In this document: in pieces, positions 17,278-25,153 of the stretch
How the letters are laid out: every line of letters begins with the position of its first letter
Numbering within the stretch: the first letter of the stretch is position 1
Assembly (NCBI RefSeq): GCF_013137895.1
Contig: NZ_CP053538.1
Coordinates: 743,501-807,500, forward strand
DNA: 64,000 bases
Direction of reading: 5' to 3'
From: Hymenobacter taeanensis
GTDB taxonomy: Bacteria > Bacteroidota > Bacteroidia > Cytophagales > Hymenobacteraceae
Made by a program: the position numbers and the translations under genes
The notes under the pieces: model-generated
The model's input: only the letters and a program-made list of their open reading frames with translations
What the model was told of the DNA's origin: nothing
Databases searched by the model: none

Positions 17278-18819
17278 CTAGCCAACGTAGTTGCGGCCAG
17301 CGTGCTCAGCGGCCGTTTGTTCCGCTTCCAGTTTACGTAAAATATCAAGCGTGTACTGCCACAGATTCTCGTAAGGAATGATTTCGATTTCGCCGTAGGC
17401 CTCTCCCGGCTGCGGCGCAACTTTGAGCCGTTCCAGCAGTGGCAGTGCCTTTTGCTCACAAGCCTGCGACATGAAGTTTTCTTTCACCGTCAGCAGCAGC
17501 ATCCGAAAGAAGAGTTGACTGCGGAGCGTAGCGGGGTTGCGCAAATGCCGTTGCTCGTACTTACGCAAGCCTTCCAAACGCGCCAGCAATCCTTCAATAT
17601 CCCGGCGTCGCAGAAAGTACAGGAACTGCAGAATGAGTATGGCCACGTTATACCCTTGCTTGTCCCGGCTGTAGTCGGGCACGGTTTGCACCAACTGCGC
17701 AAAGTGCCGCATCTTGAGCGGCGACTGCTCGGGCTGAATCAGTTGAATGTAGGCTTCATAGAGCTCCCAGCGCTGCTGAGCCGCGGGGCGTTGCTTACGA
17801 TAATAGGGGTTGCGCCGGGCCTGCTGCAACAGGTCGTAGGCCTGTCCGTACTGCGCCGCGTGCATGGCCAGCAACAGGTAAATCTCGAGGTAATAAAACC
17901 AGTTACCAGATGAGTAATGGAAATCTTTGAAATACTCCTCGGCAAGCTGCAGGCCCTTTTCAGCTCTTCGGCATTGCAAGTGCGCATACACGCTCATGTA
18001 GTTGTTGAAGCGTTTGTCAAACCGCTTTTCGTTAATTTTCCCCTGCTTAAGGGCTTTTTCAGTGGCGGTAGTCAGCCGAATGATTTCTTCGTAATTCCCG
18101 GTTAGCTCCTCCCTCGACATTTTAGTCACGTACAGGAAGTAGAACGTATTGTAGCTTTTAGCCTTTTTGTGCAATAACTCTAGCCGCTCCAGGTAATCAG
18201 GAAGTTGTTTCAGAATAAACTGCCGCCAGCGCACCTTGTGCTGAGAAAACACCTTTATCTCATAGTAAAGTTGTTCCGCCTCATCTTCCAGCTCTAGCAG
18301 TTTCTGCAGCTCATTGAGCTGCTTGTTCATGACCTTAAAGCGGGCTGGATTACGCATTTCCGCGTATAAAATGCGCAGTGTACGTGCGCACATTACCGCG
18401 TACTGGGTCAGCTCAGCTTCCGTGGCCAGGGTTAGCGCTTTGCGGTATAGTCTTTCCGCCAGCTTATATTCAGCTTCCCCACTCAAAATTTTGGCCTGGT
18501 GCAACAGGCCCAGGCAGTGCTGCTCATGGCGGCGAGACACCACGTGGCGCGCATCAGTATGATCCAGGAAATACAGATGGTTCAACAGTTTCTGCTGTAC
18601 CCTCGACTTAAGCTTCCGGAAAGTCGTCTGGCTTTTTGCTTCCGTGCTCCCATATAAGGTTTTAACTATCTTGTTCTGAGTAATGGTAGGGTCGCTTTCC
18701 AATAAGCGCACTAACTGCAAGTCTTTGCTAGTCCCATTTCGGTCAGAAAAGTCTAAAAATGGTAACACGGCCAGGCGCCTATCTGTCACAATTTTTACCA
18801 GTGTAGTTAATTCGTCCAT
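17278..18819 (-). CDS. Large hypothetical helical (TPR-like) protein
   Basis: The 513-residue protein has no signal peptide or membrane helix. The N-terminal 90 residues look like a winged or helical DNA/RNA-binding module (LLESDPTITQNKIVKTLYGS, then FRKLKSRVQQKLLNHLYFLD). The rest is a long series of helices rich in Leu, Tyr, Arg and Gln with TPR-like spacing (AEYKLAERLYRKALTLATEA, YGQAYDLLQQARRNPYYRKQ). I do not recognise a named family. It may be a cytoplasmic regulator or scaffold, but this is inference from composition only. It is divergent from the tandem-repeat protein at 19187, with 367 bases between, so the two could share a regulatory region. Confidence 0.7.
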   Translation of the reverse strand: MDELTTLVKIVTDRRLAVLPFLDFSDRNGTSKDLQLVRLLESDPTITQNKIVKTLYGSTEAKSQTTFRKLKSRVQQKLLNHLYFLDHTDARHVVSRRHEQHCLGLLHQAKILSGEAEYKLAERLYRKALTLATEAELTQYAVMCARTLRILYAEMRNPARFKVMNKQLNELQKLLELEDEAEQLYYEIKVFSQHKVRWRQFILKQLPDYLERLELLHKKAKSYNTFYFLYVTKMSREELTGNYEEIIRLTTATEKALKQGKINEKRFDKRFNNYMSVYAHLQCRRAEKGLQLAEEYFKDFHYSSGNWFYYLEIYLLLAMHAAQYGQAYDLLQQARRNPYYRKQRPAAQQRWELYEAYIQLIQPEQSPLKMRHFAQLVQTVPDYSRDKQGYNVAILILQFLYFLRRRDIEGLLARLEGLRKYEQRHLRNPATLRSQLFFRMLLLTVKENFMSQACEQKALPLLERLKVAPQPGEAYGEIEIIPYENLWQYTLDILRKLEAEQTAAEHAGRNYVG

Positions 18820-19186
18820 TTGAAAAGGCTCTTTTTAGATAATAGCGGCTATTATACTAATATAAGTTGAGGTAATAGGCATGTCACAAAAACAGCATTA
18901 CTATCCTTTCGCTACTATGAACTTCCACTCATCTTTGTACCAGATAGATTTTGCTCAAATAACCCGTTCTATGTCACAACAATGGCGCAAAACGACCGGA
19001 TTATTTATAGTTTTTCCTTTCTCGATCTTACTTTCTTAAGTCTAAAAAGCATTTATATTTATTTTACAGCTCAAGACAGGGCAGAATTTCACGTCACGTT
19101 TACCCAGCTTCTTTCCTTTACGCTGGCTGGTTTGGTCCCCACATTTGTGTCAGTCAACCACTTGAACCACAAATATTTTCCATACC
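18820..19186. other. Divergent AT-rich intergenic region upstream of the repeat protein
   Basis: This 367-base region is AT-rich, most of all at 18890-19070. It holds a TATATTTA stretch near 19050 that matches seven of eight positions of the -7 consensus but lacks a clear -33 partner. An open frame (18982-19302) runs through it and on into the repeat gene in another frame; its composition and overlap suggest it is not real. No RNA fold was identified. Confidence 0.4.
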
Positions 19187-19663
19187 ATGTTGAACCTACT
19201 CGCCCTCGCTCTTCTGCAGTTTTCCAGCCTCACTTCGTTCAGCACGCCTTCACAGGCCCGGAGCGAGCAAGCTACTACAGTTCAGACCGCACGCACTACT
19301 GAGCATGGCACGAGCGGCTGGGGCGATGGTTACCTGGCAGCCGGAGAGCACGGCACCAGCGGCTGGGGCGATGGCTACTTAACAGTAGCTGACCATGGCA
19401 CCAGCGGCTGGGGTGATGGTTACTTAGCGGCTAACGACCACGGTACCAGCGGCTGGGGTGACGGTTATTTAGCCCTCCTTGACCACGGCAAAAGCGGCTG
19501 GGGCGAAAGCGACATAGCTGTTAGTGGTGAGCACGGCACCAGCGGCTGGGGCGATGGCTACTTAACAGTGGCCGACCATGGCACCAGCGGCTGGGGTGAT
19601 GGTTACTTAGCGGCTAACGACCACGGCACCAGCGGCTGGGGCGATGGCTACCTCACGGCCTAA
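19187..19663 (+). CDS. Exported tandem-repeat protein, 8 x 15-residue HGTSGWGDGYL units
   Basis: This is an unrecognised 158-residue protein. ATG 19187 is the only possible ATG start, since TGA 19163 closes the frame upstream. Residues 1-24 are a hydrophobic signal-like segment (MLNLLALALLQFSSLTSFS, then TPSQA), unusual in lacking basic residues. Residues 39-158 are eight head-to-tail units with consensus D/E-H-G-T-S-G-W-G-D-G-Y-L followed by three variable residues. Unit 5 is 16 residues and diverged (HGKSGWGESDIAV). The invariant His, Ser, Trp and Gly could suit metal or carbohydrate binding or a small repeat fold; a multi-core precursor is conceivable, but no modifying enzyme or protease is adjacent. 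No T9SS sorting domain. An oligopeptide-type transporter begins 95 bases downstream. Confidence 0.75.
   Translation: MLNLLALALLQFSSLTSFSTPSQARSEQATTVQTARTTEHGTSGWGDGYLAAGEHGTSGWGDGYLTVADHGTSGWGDGYLAANDHGTSGWGDGYLALLDHGKSGWGESDIAVSGEHGTSGWGDGYLTVADHGTSGWGDGYLAANDHGTSGWGDGYLTA
19301..19660 (+). repeat. Tandem repeat array, 45-bp units (8 copies)
   Basis: Units begin at 19301, 19346, 19391, 19436, 19481 (48 bp), 19529, 19574 and 19619. The DNA copies differ mostly at third codon positions (for example cat/cac, ggt/ggc), while the encoded core is nearly fixed. Units 2-4 and 6-8 are especially alike, pointing to a block duplication of about 183 bp period. Confidence 0.95.
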
Positions 19664-19758
19664 AATCTTCTTTCACCTGTGGTGCTTTTCTCACGCACGA
19701 GTTGTCTCCTAAAACGTGGTAACTTGCCCGGCAGCAGTGCTTGCACAGTTGTCCGTTC

Positions 19759-21486
19759 ATGAAAAGAAGTATACTTGGTTTGTTTCTGCTGTTGTGGAGT
19801 GGTCTGGTAGGCTGCTCCACAACAGTTTCATCTCCACCTGATGCGGTGCGCATCCGCTGGGCTCGTGACCCAGAAAACCTCGATCCACTGATTGTCAAAA
19901 CTTCAGGGGCACTTGAGGTAATTAGCTTGCTGCACTGCAGTCTGTTGCAGCCCAGCGAAGCGAAAGGGGAGTTTCTACCCTGGCTGGCCCAGGAGTTTCC
20001 GAGCGTTAAACGCCTCGGCGACTCCCTGATGCTGGTTACTTACCAGATTCGTCCGGAAGCCACCTGGGACAACGGCACTCCGGTATCAGCCAGCGACGTG
20101 GTATTTACCGTGAAGCTGATGCACTGCCAGGGTCTCCCCATCGAGCTGGCGCAAGCCCGCTTTGGTTTCGTAGAAGATGTAATTCCAACCCCCGGCAGCC
20201 CCCGCCGTTTTTCGCTGCTGTGTCGGGGGCAGTCTATTGACTACATCCGTAGCTCCGGCGACTTCAGCATTTTGCCTGAGTATGCGCTAGACCCCAAACA
20301 TACATTGCGGGCCGTCTCAGTAGCCGAAATGCACAAGCCCCTACCGGTGGTGCAAGCCTTCGCGAAGCGGTATTTAGCGGCGCAGTTTTCCCGTCACCCA
20401 GAGCGTGTTCCGGGCTGTGGGCCTTACAATTTAGCGAGTTGGCAACCCGGCCGGCAGCTCACTCTTACCCGAAAACCAAAGTGGTGGGCCGACCGAGTAT
20501 CGCCGCAACCTCCGCAGCTGCAGGCCTACCCGCACGGCATCAACTACCAGATCATTCCTGATGCTGCCACTGCCGTATTAGCCCTGCGCCGGGGTAATAT
20601 TGATTTATACCCCTTGATTCCGGCCACAGAGTTTGCCCGCTTGCAGCAGTCGCCCGCTGACCGGCGGCACCTGCAGTTTCTTACCGCCGACTCTTACGAG
20701 TTTTTGGCAGCCCATTTCAATACCAGGGCTCCGTTATTACAAGATAGGCTCACCCGGCAGGCCCTTACGCATTTATTCAACGTTCCGGCGCTCATTCAGG
20801 CTACGCAACTAGGCCACGCTTACGCTAGCGTTGGCCTCATTAGTCCTCGTGTAAAGCAGTTCTATAATGATAGTCTGCCCCTGCTTAAGTACAGCCCAGA
20901 GCAAACTGCCCAATTACTGCGGCAAGCGGGGTGGCAGCAGCAACCCGAACGTAACTGGTCTCGCATTACCGAGGCCGGCACTCAGCAGCAACTGCGGCTC
21001 AGCGTGAGTTACCGTGCCGGCGAGCCTTCCTTTGAAACAGCGGCCTTACAGTTTCAGGCCGCTGCTGCCGCCGTTGGTATCCCTATTGAGTTGCGCCCTA
21101 CGGAGGCCTCTTTGCTTAACCGGCAGCAACAGCAAGGGAGCACTCAGATTAGTTTGCTTAACCTGAGCGGCAACCCATTTGCCTACGACTTCACCCCTAT
21201 TCTGCACTCTCAAAGCACAGGGCTATATAACATATCAGGCTTTGGCACGCCATCGAGTGACCGACTCATTGAAGCCATTGCTAAGGAAGACAACCCGGTG
21301 GCGAAGGCTCGTTTGCTCCGTAGGTTTCAGCAGCTGATTTATGAGGAGCGGCCACTTACGGTGCTGTATTTCCTACAATACCGGATAGCCGCAGCACGGC
21401 GTTTGGGTAAAATTGCGGTATCGGGTCTGAAACCTGGGTATATCGTTACCAGCATTCATTCAGATTCTGTGGCTCAGGAACGCTGA
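19759..21486 (+). CDS. ABC transporter substrate-binding lipoprotein, SBP_bac_5 (oligopeptide/nickel type)
   Basis: ATG 19759 gives a 575-residue lipoprotein: signal MKRSILGLFLLLWSGLVGC with the lipobox cysteine at 19. The longer frame starts at a TTG. The body is a family 5 extracellular solute-binding protein, as shown by an early RIRWARDPENLDPLIVKTSG, then DNGTPVSASDVVFTVKLMHC near residue 110, and a late NPFAYDFTPILHSQSTG. These proteins deliver oligopeptides, dipeptides or nickel to DppBC-type permeases. The two permease genes follow at once (1 bp, then a 4-bp overlap), so the three form an operon. It lies just after the tandem-repeat peptide gene, which makes peptide binding an attractive but unproved idea. 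Confidence 0.85.
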   Translation: MKRSILGLFLLLWSGLVGCSTTVSSPPDAVRIRWARDPENLDPLIVKTSGALEVISLLHCSLLQPSEAKGEFLPWLAQEFPSVKRLGDSLMLVTYQIRPEATWDNGTPVSASDVVFTVKLMHCQGLPIELAQARFGFVEDVIPTPGSPRRFSLLCRGQSIDYIRSSGDFSILPEYALDPKHTLRAVSVAEMHKPLPVVQAFAKRYLAAQFSRHPERVPGCGPYNLASWQPGRQLTLTRKPKWWADRVSPQPPQLQAYPHGINYQIIPDAATAVLALRRGNIDLYPLIPATEFARLQQSPADRRHLQFLTADSYEFLAAHFNTRAPLLQDRLTRQALTHLFNVPALIQATQLGHAYASVGLISPRVKQFYNDSLPLLKYSPEQTAQLLRQAGWQQQPERNWSRITEAGTQQQLRLSVSYRAGEPSFETAALQFQAAAAAVGIPIELRPTEASLLNRQQQQGSTQISLLNLSGNPFAYDFTPILHSQSTGLYNISGFGTPSSDRLIEAIAKEDNPVAKARLLRRFQQLIYEERPLTVLYFLQYRIAAARRLGKIAVSGLKPGYIVTSIHSDSVAQER

Positions 21487-21487
21487 T

Positions 21488-22546
21488 ATGCAGTTAAGCC
21501 GATTCTTGTTTCTTCGGCTTGGCAGAACCGCCGTGGCGGCCTGGGCTATCGTCTCGTGCATCTTTCTGCTTACACGCCTGACTTCCGGCAACGCCGTTAT
21601 TCAATCGGCCCTTGATGAGCTCAGCTCCCAGGCAACTATCAGCAACGCAGGCCTGAGTGCTACTGAAACAGCCTTGCGCCACCGCTATGGCCTGGATGTG
21701 CCCTTGTTTTATGTTTCCTTCTCTACTTCTCCCCCCGCCACGGGGTGGCAGTGGCATGGTACTTCCAACCAGTACCACATATGGCTACAAGGGCTATTAC
21801 ACGGTGATTTAGGCACTTCTTACCGGGAGGGCACTGCCGTAACGGAGCTTCTGAGCGCCGCCTTGCGCTACACTCTTCCGCTTACCATGTTAGCGGCATT
21901 TCTTGCCATTGTTTTTACCCTGGAGCTTAGTAGCTGGCTGGGTTATCACCTTAAGTGGCGCGGCGTGGTACTAGCACTTATGCACGCCCTGCAGTCAGTA
22001 CCTCTTTTTGTGGTGGCGCTAGGGCTACTGCTGCTATTGGCCAACCCCGATGCCTTGGCTTGGTTTCCGGCGTATGGCTTGGCTAATCAGGAAACTGTTT
22101 CTTCGTGGGCAGATGGCCTAGGCCAGTATCTGTACCACTTAGCGCTGCCATTATGTAGCCTGGTGGCGGTTAGTGTGCCAGGGCTGCTGGTTCAGCTAGA
22201 TGCCGCTATTCAGCAGGAGCGACAGGCATTGTACGTTGCTACGGCCCGGGCCAAAGGCGCAACGCCGCGTGCTGTAGTCCGGCGCCATATCATCCGTAAT
22301 GCCTTATTAGTGGTGCTGCCTTTATTTACCGAACTCCTGCCGAGCTTGGTAACCGGCTCAGTGGTGGTGGAAATGATATATGCTCTGCCGGGTATGGGCC
22401 GGCTCTTGGCAGAAGCCGCCTCTACGCAAGACTATCCGGTTCTGCTTGGGGCCGTGCTGTTGGTATCGTTCGTTCGGCTGCTCAGCCAATTACTTGCAGA
22501 CCTGCTCTACCAGTGGGCAGATCCGCGCATTAGGCTCCCGGCATGA
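21488..22546 (+). CDS. ABC transporter permease, DppB/OppB type
   Basis: The protein has 352 residues and six predicted membrane helices. The first helix (about 12-30) leads to a long periplasmic loop (about 30-115), which includes HRYGLDVPLFYVS and a DLGTSYREG segment typical of DppB. The cytoplasmic EAA-like motif for coupling to an ATPase is TARAKGATPRAVVRRHIIRN. The end VEMIYALPGMGRLLAEA is the usual family signature. It starts one base after the stop of the binding protein and overlaps the next permease by ATGA, so translation is coupled. The substrate is set by the binding protein and remains unknown. Confidence 0.9.
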   Translation: MQLSRFLFLRLGRTAVAAWAIVSCIFLLTRLTSGNAVIQSALDELSSQATISNAGLSATETALRHRYGLDVPLFYVSFSTSPPATGWQWHGTSNQYHIWLQGLLHGDLGTSYREGTAVTELLSAALRYTLPLTMLAAFLAIVFTLELSSWLGYHLKWRGVVLALMHALQSVPLFVVALGLLLLLANPDALAWFPAYGLANQETVSSWADGLGQYLYHLALPLCSLVAVSVPGLLVQLDAAIQQERQALYVATARAKGATPRAVVRRHIIRNALLVVLPLFTELLPSLVTGSVVVEMIYALPGMGRLLAEAASTQDYPVLLGAVLLVSFVRLLSQLLADLLYQWADPRIRLPA

Positions 22547-23535
22547 AGCGCAAGCAGTGGAGCACGCATGTAGCCGCTTGGGGCTGGCTCTTGCTAGTAG
22601 GCCTAGCTGCCCTAGCGGCACCCTCTGTTTCGCCCCCGCCTGATTTGCTCAATACGCTGGTGCCGCCTTTTCACATGCCAAACTGGCTCGGCACCGATAC
22701 TGTAGGCCACGATATTTGGAACAGCTTGCTAGCTGGCGCGCGCTCTACCCTACTCATCAGCTTGCCCGCGGCCTTACTCTCTAACTTGCTGGGTGGCTGC
22801 CTGGGTGTGGCAGCTGGGTTCTTCGGGAACAGCCGCCTGCGTGTTGCAACAAGCTGGTGCATAGGCAGCCTGGCCGCCGTGCTTGCGCTGGTGGCAGGTA
22901 TTGGTTTACTCTGGGACTCCCCCTCGTTACTCCTGCTATTCACTATTGGCATCGGAGGAGCTGCTGGAACCCTTTTGCACCGTACCCACTGGGGCCGCCG
23001 GCCACTGCCCGTGCCACTAGACACATTTGTTCAGTCACTTATTGCCCTGCTTGATTCAATTCCGCTGTTGGTATTGGTTTTGACCGTGGCGGCCATTCAG
23101 CAGCCTTCTCCGCTGGGCTTGGTAGTGCTGCTCACTGTTACCTGCTGGACCACCCCCGCCCGCCTGCTACGCGCCGCCACCTTGCGCACGGCTTCTCTGC
23201 CCTACGTGCTGGCGGCAGAAGCCGCCGGTATTCCGCCGCTACAAATCGTGCGGAAGCACATAGCTTTAAACGTATGGCCGGTGTTGCGAATACGCATTCC
23301 GCTTAGCATTGCACTGATAATAGGCCTAGAAACCACCCTGGCGTTTTTGGGAGTAGGGCTGCCACCGGACGTAGCCAGTTGGGGGCGGCTGTTAGCTTCT
23401 TCTCGCTTAGCCCCAACTGCCTGGTGGCTGATTGGGTGGCCTAGCGCTGCTCTTTTTCTGACCATTTGGGCCTTACAGACCCTGGGGCAGCCTAAAAATT
23501 TAGCAGTAGCTACACACAATGATGTCACAAAATGA
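22543..23535 (+). CDS. ABC transporter permease, DppC/OppC type
   Basis: The protein has 330 residues. An N-terminal helix is followed by LGTDTVGHDIWNSLLAGARS, the well-conserved DppC segment (G-T-D-x-x-G-R/H-D). Five further membrane helices follow. The EAA loop reads AAEAAGIPPLQIVRKHIALN and the end has GLETTLAFLGVGLPPDVASW. It pairs with the preceding DppB-type permease through a 4-bp overlap. Neither OppD nor OppF type ATPase genes follow; the next sequence is AT-rich noncoding DNA. The importer must therefore use ATPases encoded elsewhere, or be incomplete. Confidence 0.9.
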   Translation: MKRKQWSTHVAAWGWLLLVGLAALAAPSVSPPPDLLNTLVPPFHMPNWLGTDTVGHDIWNSLLAGARSTLLISLPAALLSNLLGGCLGVAAGFFGNSRLRVATSWCIGSLAAVLALVAGIGLLWDSPSLLLLFTIGIGGAAGTLLHRTHWGRRPLPVPLDTFVQSLIALLDSIPLLVLVLTVAAIQQPSPLGLVVLLTVTCWTTPARLLRAATLRTASLPYVLAAEAAGIPPLQIVRKHIALNVWPVLRIRIPLSIALIIGLETTLAFLGVGLPPDVASWGRLLASSRLAPTAWWLIGWPSAALFLTIWALQTLGQPKNLAVATHNDVTK

Positions 23536-23745
23536 GCTGCTTTTTCACAACCCCTACCTACTCGCTTATCAATTTGCGCGCTACTGATGGGCTTATGTAA
23601 TTGGCTAGGTGAGACCCCGGGTGGTTTAAGACAATTCAGCCCTTTGCACTATCAAAATATTATATAATTTTTTTTAAAATCAATACAAGTCACAATTAGT
23701 GCAGTAGTGTCCTTTACAGCACTATTTTGACCCCTTAATATTGTT
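23536..23745. other. AT-rich intergenic region
   Basis: After the DppC-type stop the sequence becomes strongly AT-rich (23650-23740), unlike the genes around it. No gene was seen. It probably contains a promoter for the small downstream frame, but only imperfect -7 matches are present (for example TAATATTG at 23736-23743). Confidence 0.35.
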
Positions 23746-24009
23746 ATGTGGAACGGCACACAGGAAATAATAGCCGGATTACTCAGCTGTTCGCAGTTGC
23801 AAAAACACATGGGCTCCTCGCTCTTTCAGTATAGTCAGTGCCACGCTAACCAGGTATTACCCCTGCACACAGCAATGCCACAGACGCCTGCCGTACCCAC
23901 TGGGTTCACGACAATTGATGGAGATATAGTAGCCTATAGAACTGGAATGGAAGCCATTGAAAATGGCACTGCTGTTCTGGTAGGAGGACTGCTCGTCGGA
24001 GCGGTCTAG
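23746..24009 (+). CDS. Small hypothetical ORF (87 residues) ending in a Gly/Val-rich hydrophobic tail
   Basis: The frame runs from ATG 23746 to TAG 24009. The first half is polar with two cysteines and several Gln/His; the end (ENGTAVLVGGLLVGAV) is a short hydrophobic, glycine-rich stretch reminiscent of small membrane-active peptides or bacteriocin tails, though no family is recognised. Evidence that it is real: a long AT-rich promoter-like region precedes it, a plus-strand rho-independent terminator follows 96 bases after the stop, and no other gene lies between. Against it: codon use is not strongly biased. It may belong to the neighbouring repeat-protein/transporter locus. Low confidence. 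Confidence 0.35.
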   Translation: MWNGTQEIIAGLLSCSQLQKHMGSSLFQYSQCHANQVLPLHTAMPQTPAVPTGFTTIDGDIVAYRTGMEAIENGTAVLVGGLLVGAV

Positions 24010-24105
24010 TCGCGAGACATTGAATATGAAAATACAGACTCAGGTGCCTGCAGTTGCTCGCAGTGCCGCCTGATCTAAAGGTTGTTGCAATAGGTGTGTG
24101 AAAAT

Positions 24106-24133
24106 CCCGCAGGCGTTGTCTGCGGGTTTTTTT
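24106..24133 (+). terminator. Rho-independent terminator after the small ORF
   Basis: The stem cccgcag (24106-24112) pairs with ctgcggg (24120-24126) over a 7-base loop, followed by T7. The T tract shows plus-strand direction, so some transcript from 23.5-24.1 kb ends here. Confidence 0.8.
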
Positions 24134-24223
24134 ACGCCCTTACATTTCCTGGCTGCTCAAAGTAACATACCTGCTCTGGCTTTTATGTATGCGCCGTTGA
24201 GCCGGTAGCAGGCCTACCAGGGT

Positions 24224-25132
24224 TTAGGCAGCAGCTTCCGTTTGCTGAGCCAGCAAGGCAATACCTTCTGCAAAGGTGCGGGGCTGGTAACCAAGGTCTT
24301 TTTGGGCCTTGGTAATGATAAACCCGGTACGGAGGGGGCGTCTCGCTGGCTGGGTGAAGGTACTGGCATCTACTTTTTCAATAAGCGTAGCATCTAGCCC
24401 AAAATACTGAGCTACTTGTAGTGCCATCAGATAGGGAGTAAGCAGCTCCGCGCCGCTGAGGTGATAAATGCCCGTAGCATTATGCTTCGCCGCGAGCCAG
24501 CAGCCCTGTGCCAGGTCTTCAGCTAAGGTAGGCGTCCGGAGTTGGTCGCTCACCACTTGTATAGGCTTGTTGGCCCTCAGTGAGTCTCGCACCCATAGCA
24601 CAATGTTGGTGCGCCCGTACTCATGGGCGGTACCATACACCAATACGGTTCGCAAAATGGCCCAGGGCGCACGGCAGGCCTGCACAGCCTTCTCAGCCGC
24701 CAGCTTACTCTCTCCGTAGTAATTTACGGGCGCAGGTACAGCCTCCTCGCTCAAAGGGCCCTGCTCACCGCTAAAAATAAAATCTGTGCTCACGTGCAAC
24801 AGATGAATATTCTGCTGCTCGCAAGCTTCAACCATATACTCCGTGGCCGCCACATTGTGCTGCCAGCAGGCTTCCTGGTGCTGCTCACATTCATCCACAT
24901 TGGTCATGGCAGCGGTATGAATGAGGTGCGTGGGTCGTTCGGCAGCCAGTACGCGCTGCACCTGGGCGCGGTCGGTTACGTCTAGCCCCACAAACGTTAC
25001 CTCAGGGTACAGAGCGGCTAACTTGTTCTTACCGCGAGAAGTAGCCACCAGCTGCACCCCGGCCTGCCGACTAAGCAAGGCTACCAACTTTTGCCCGAGC
25101 AGGCCATTAGAGCCCGTAATGAGTAGTTTCAT
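24224..25132 (-). CDS. SDR family NAD(P)-dependent reductase, RmlD-like
   Basis: The 302-residue protein belongs to the dTDP-4-dehydrorhamnose reductase (RmlD) branch of extended short-chain dehydrogenases. It opens with the nucleotide-binding motif ITGSNGLLGQKLV. HTAAMTNVDECEQHQEACWQ is the RmlD-like block, VSTDFIFSGEQGPLSEE follows, and the catalytic Tyr-x-x-x-Lys lies in NYYGESKLAAEKAV. The C-terminal half carries a sugar-nucleotide-binding pattern (GIYHLSGAELLTPY). RmlD makes dTDP-rhamnose, but no other rml genes are nearby, so the true substrate could be another sugar nucleotide. It is 21 bases downstream of a cyclophilin gene on the same strand and probably co-transcribed with it. Confidence 0.8.
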   Translation of the reverse strand: MKLLITGSNGLLGQKLVALLSRQAGVQLVATSRGKNKLAALYPEVTFVGLDVTDRAQVQRVLAAERPTHLIHTAAMTNVDECEQHQEACWQHNVAATEYMVEACEQQNIHLLHVSTDFIFSGEQGPLSEEAVPAPVNYYGESKLAAEKAVQACRAPWAILRTVLVYGTAHEYGRTNIVLWVRDSLRANKPIQVVSDQLRTPTLAEDLAQGCWLAAKHNATGIYHLSGAELLTPYLMALQVAQYFGLDATLIEKVDASTFTQPARRPLRTGFIITKAQKDLGYQPRTFAEGIALLAQQTEAAA

Positions 25133-25153
25133 GGGGATGGTAGCTTGCCGCTG

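Noticed and set aside
18982-19302. Open frame of 106 residues before and into the repeat gene
   Set aside because: It lies in AT-rich noncoding DNA and overlaps the repeat protein in another frame; composition is not protein-like.
19301-19660. CRISPR array
   Set aside because: The repeats are contiguous 45-bp coding units without spacers and translate to a conserved peptide.
19187-24009. RiPP biosynthetic cluster
   Set aside because: No radical SAM, ATP-grasp, cyclodehydratase, peptidase-transporter or similar maturation gene is present; only the repeat gene suggests a precursor.
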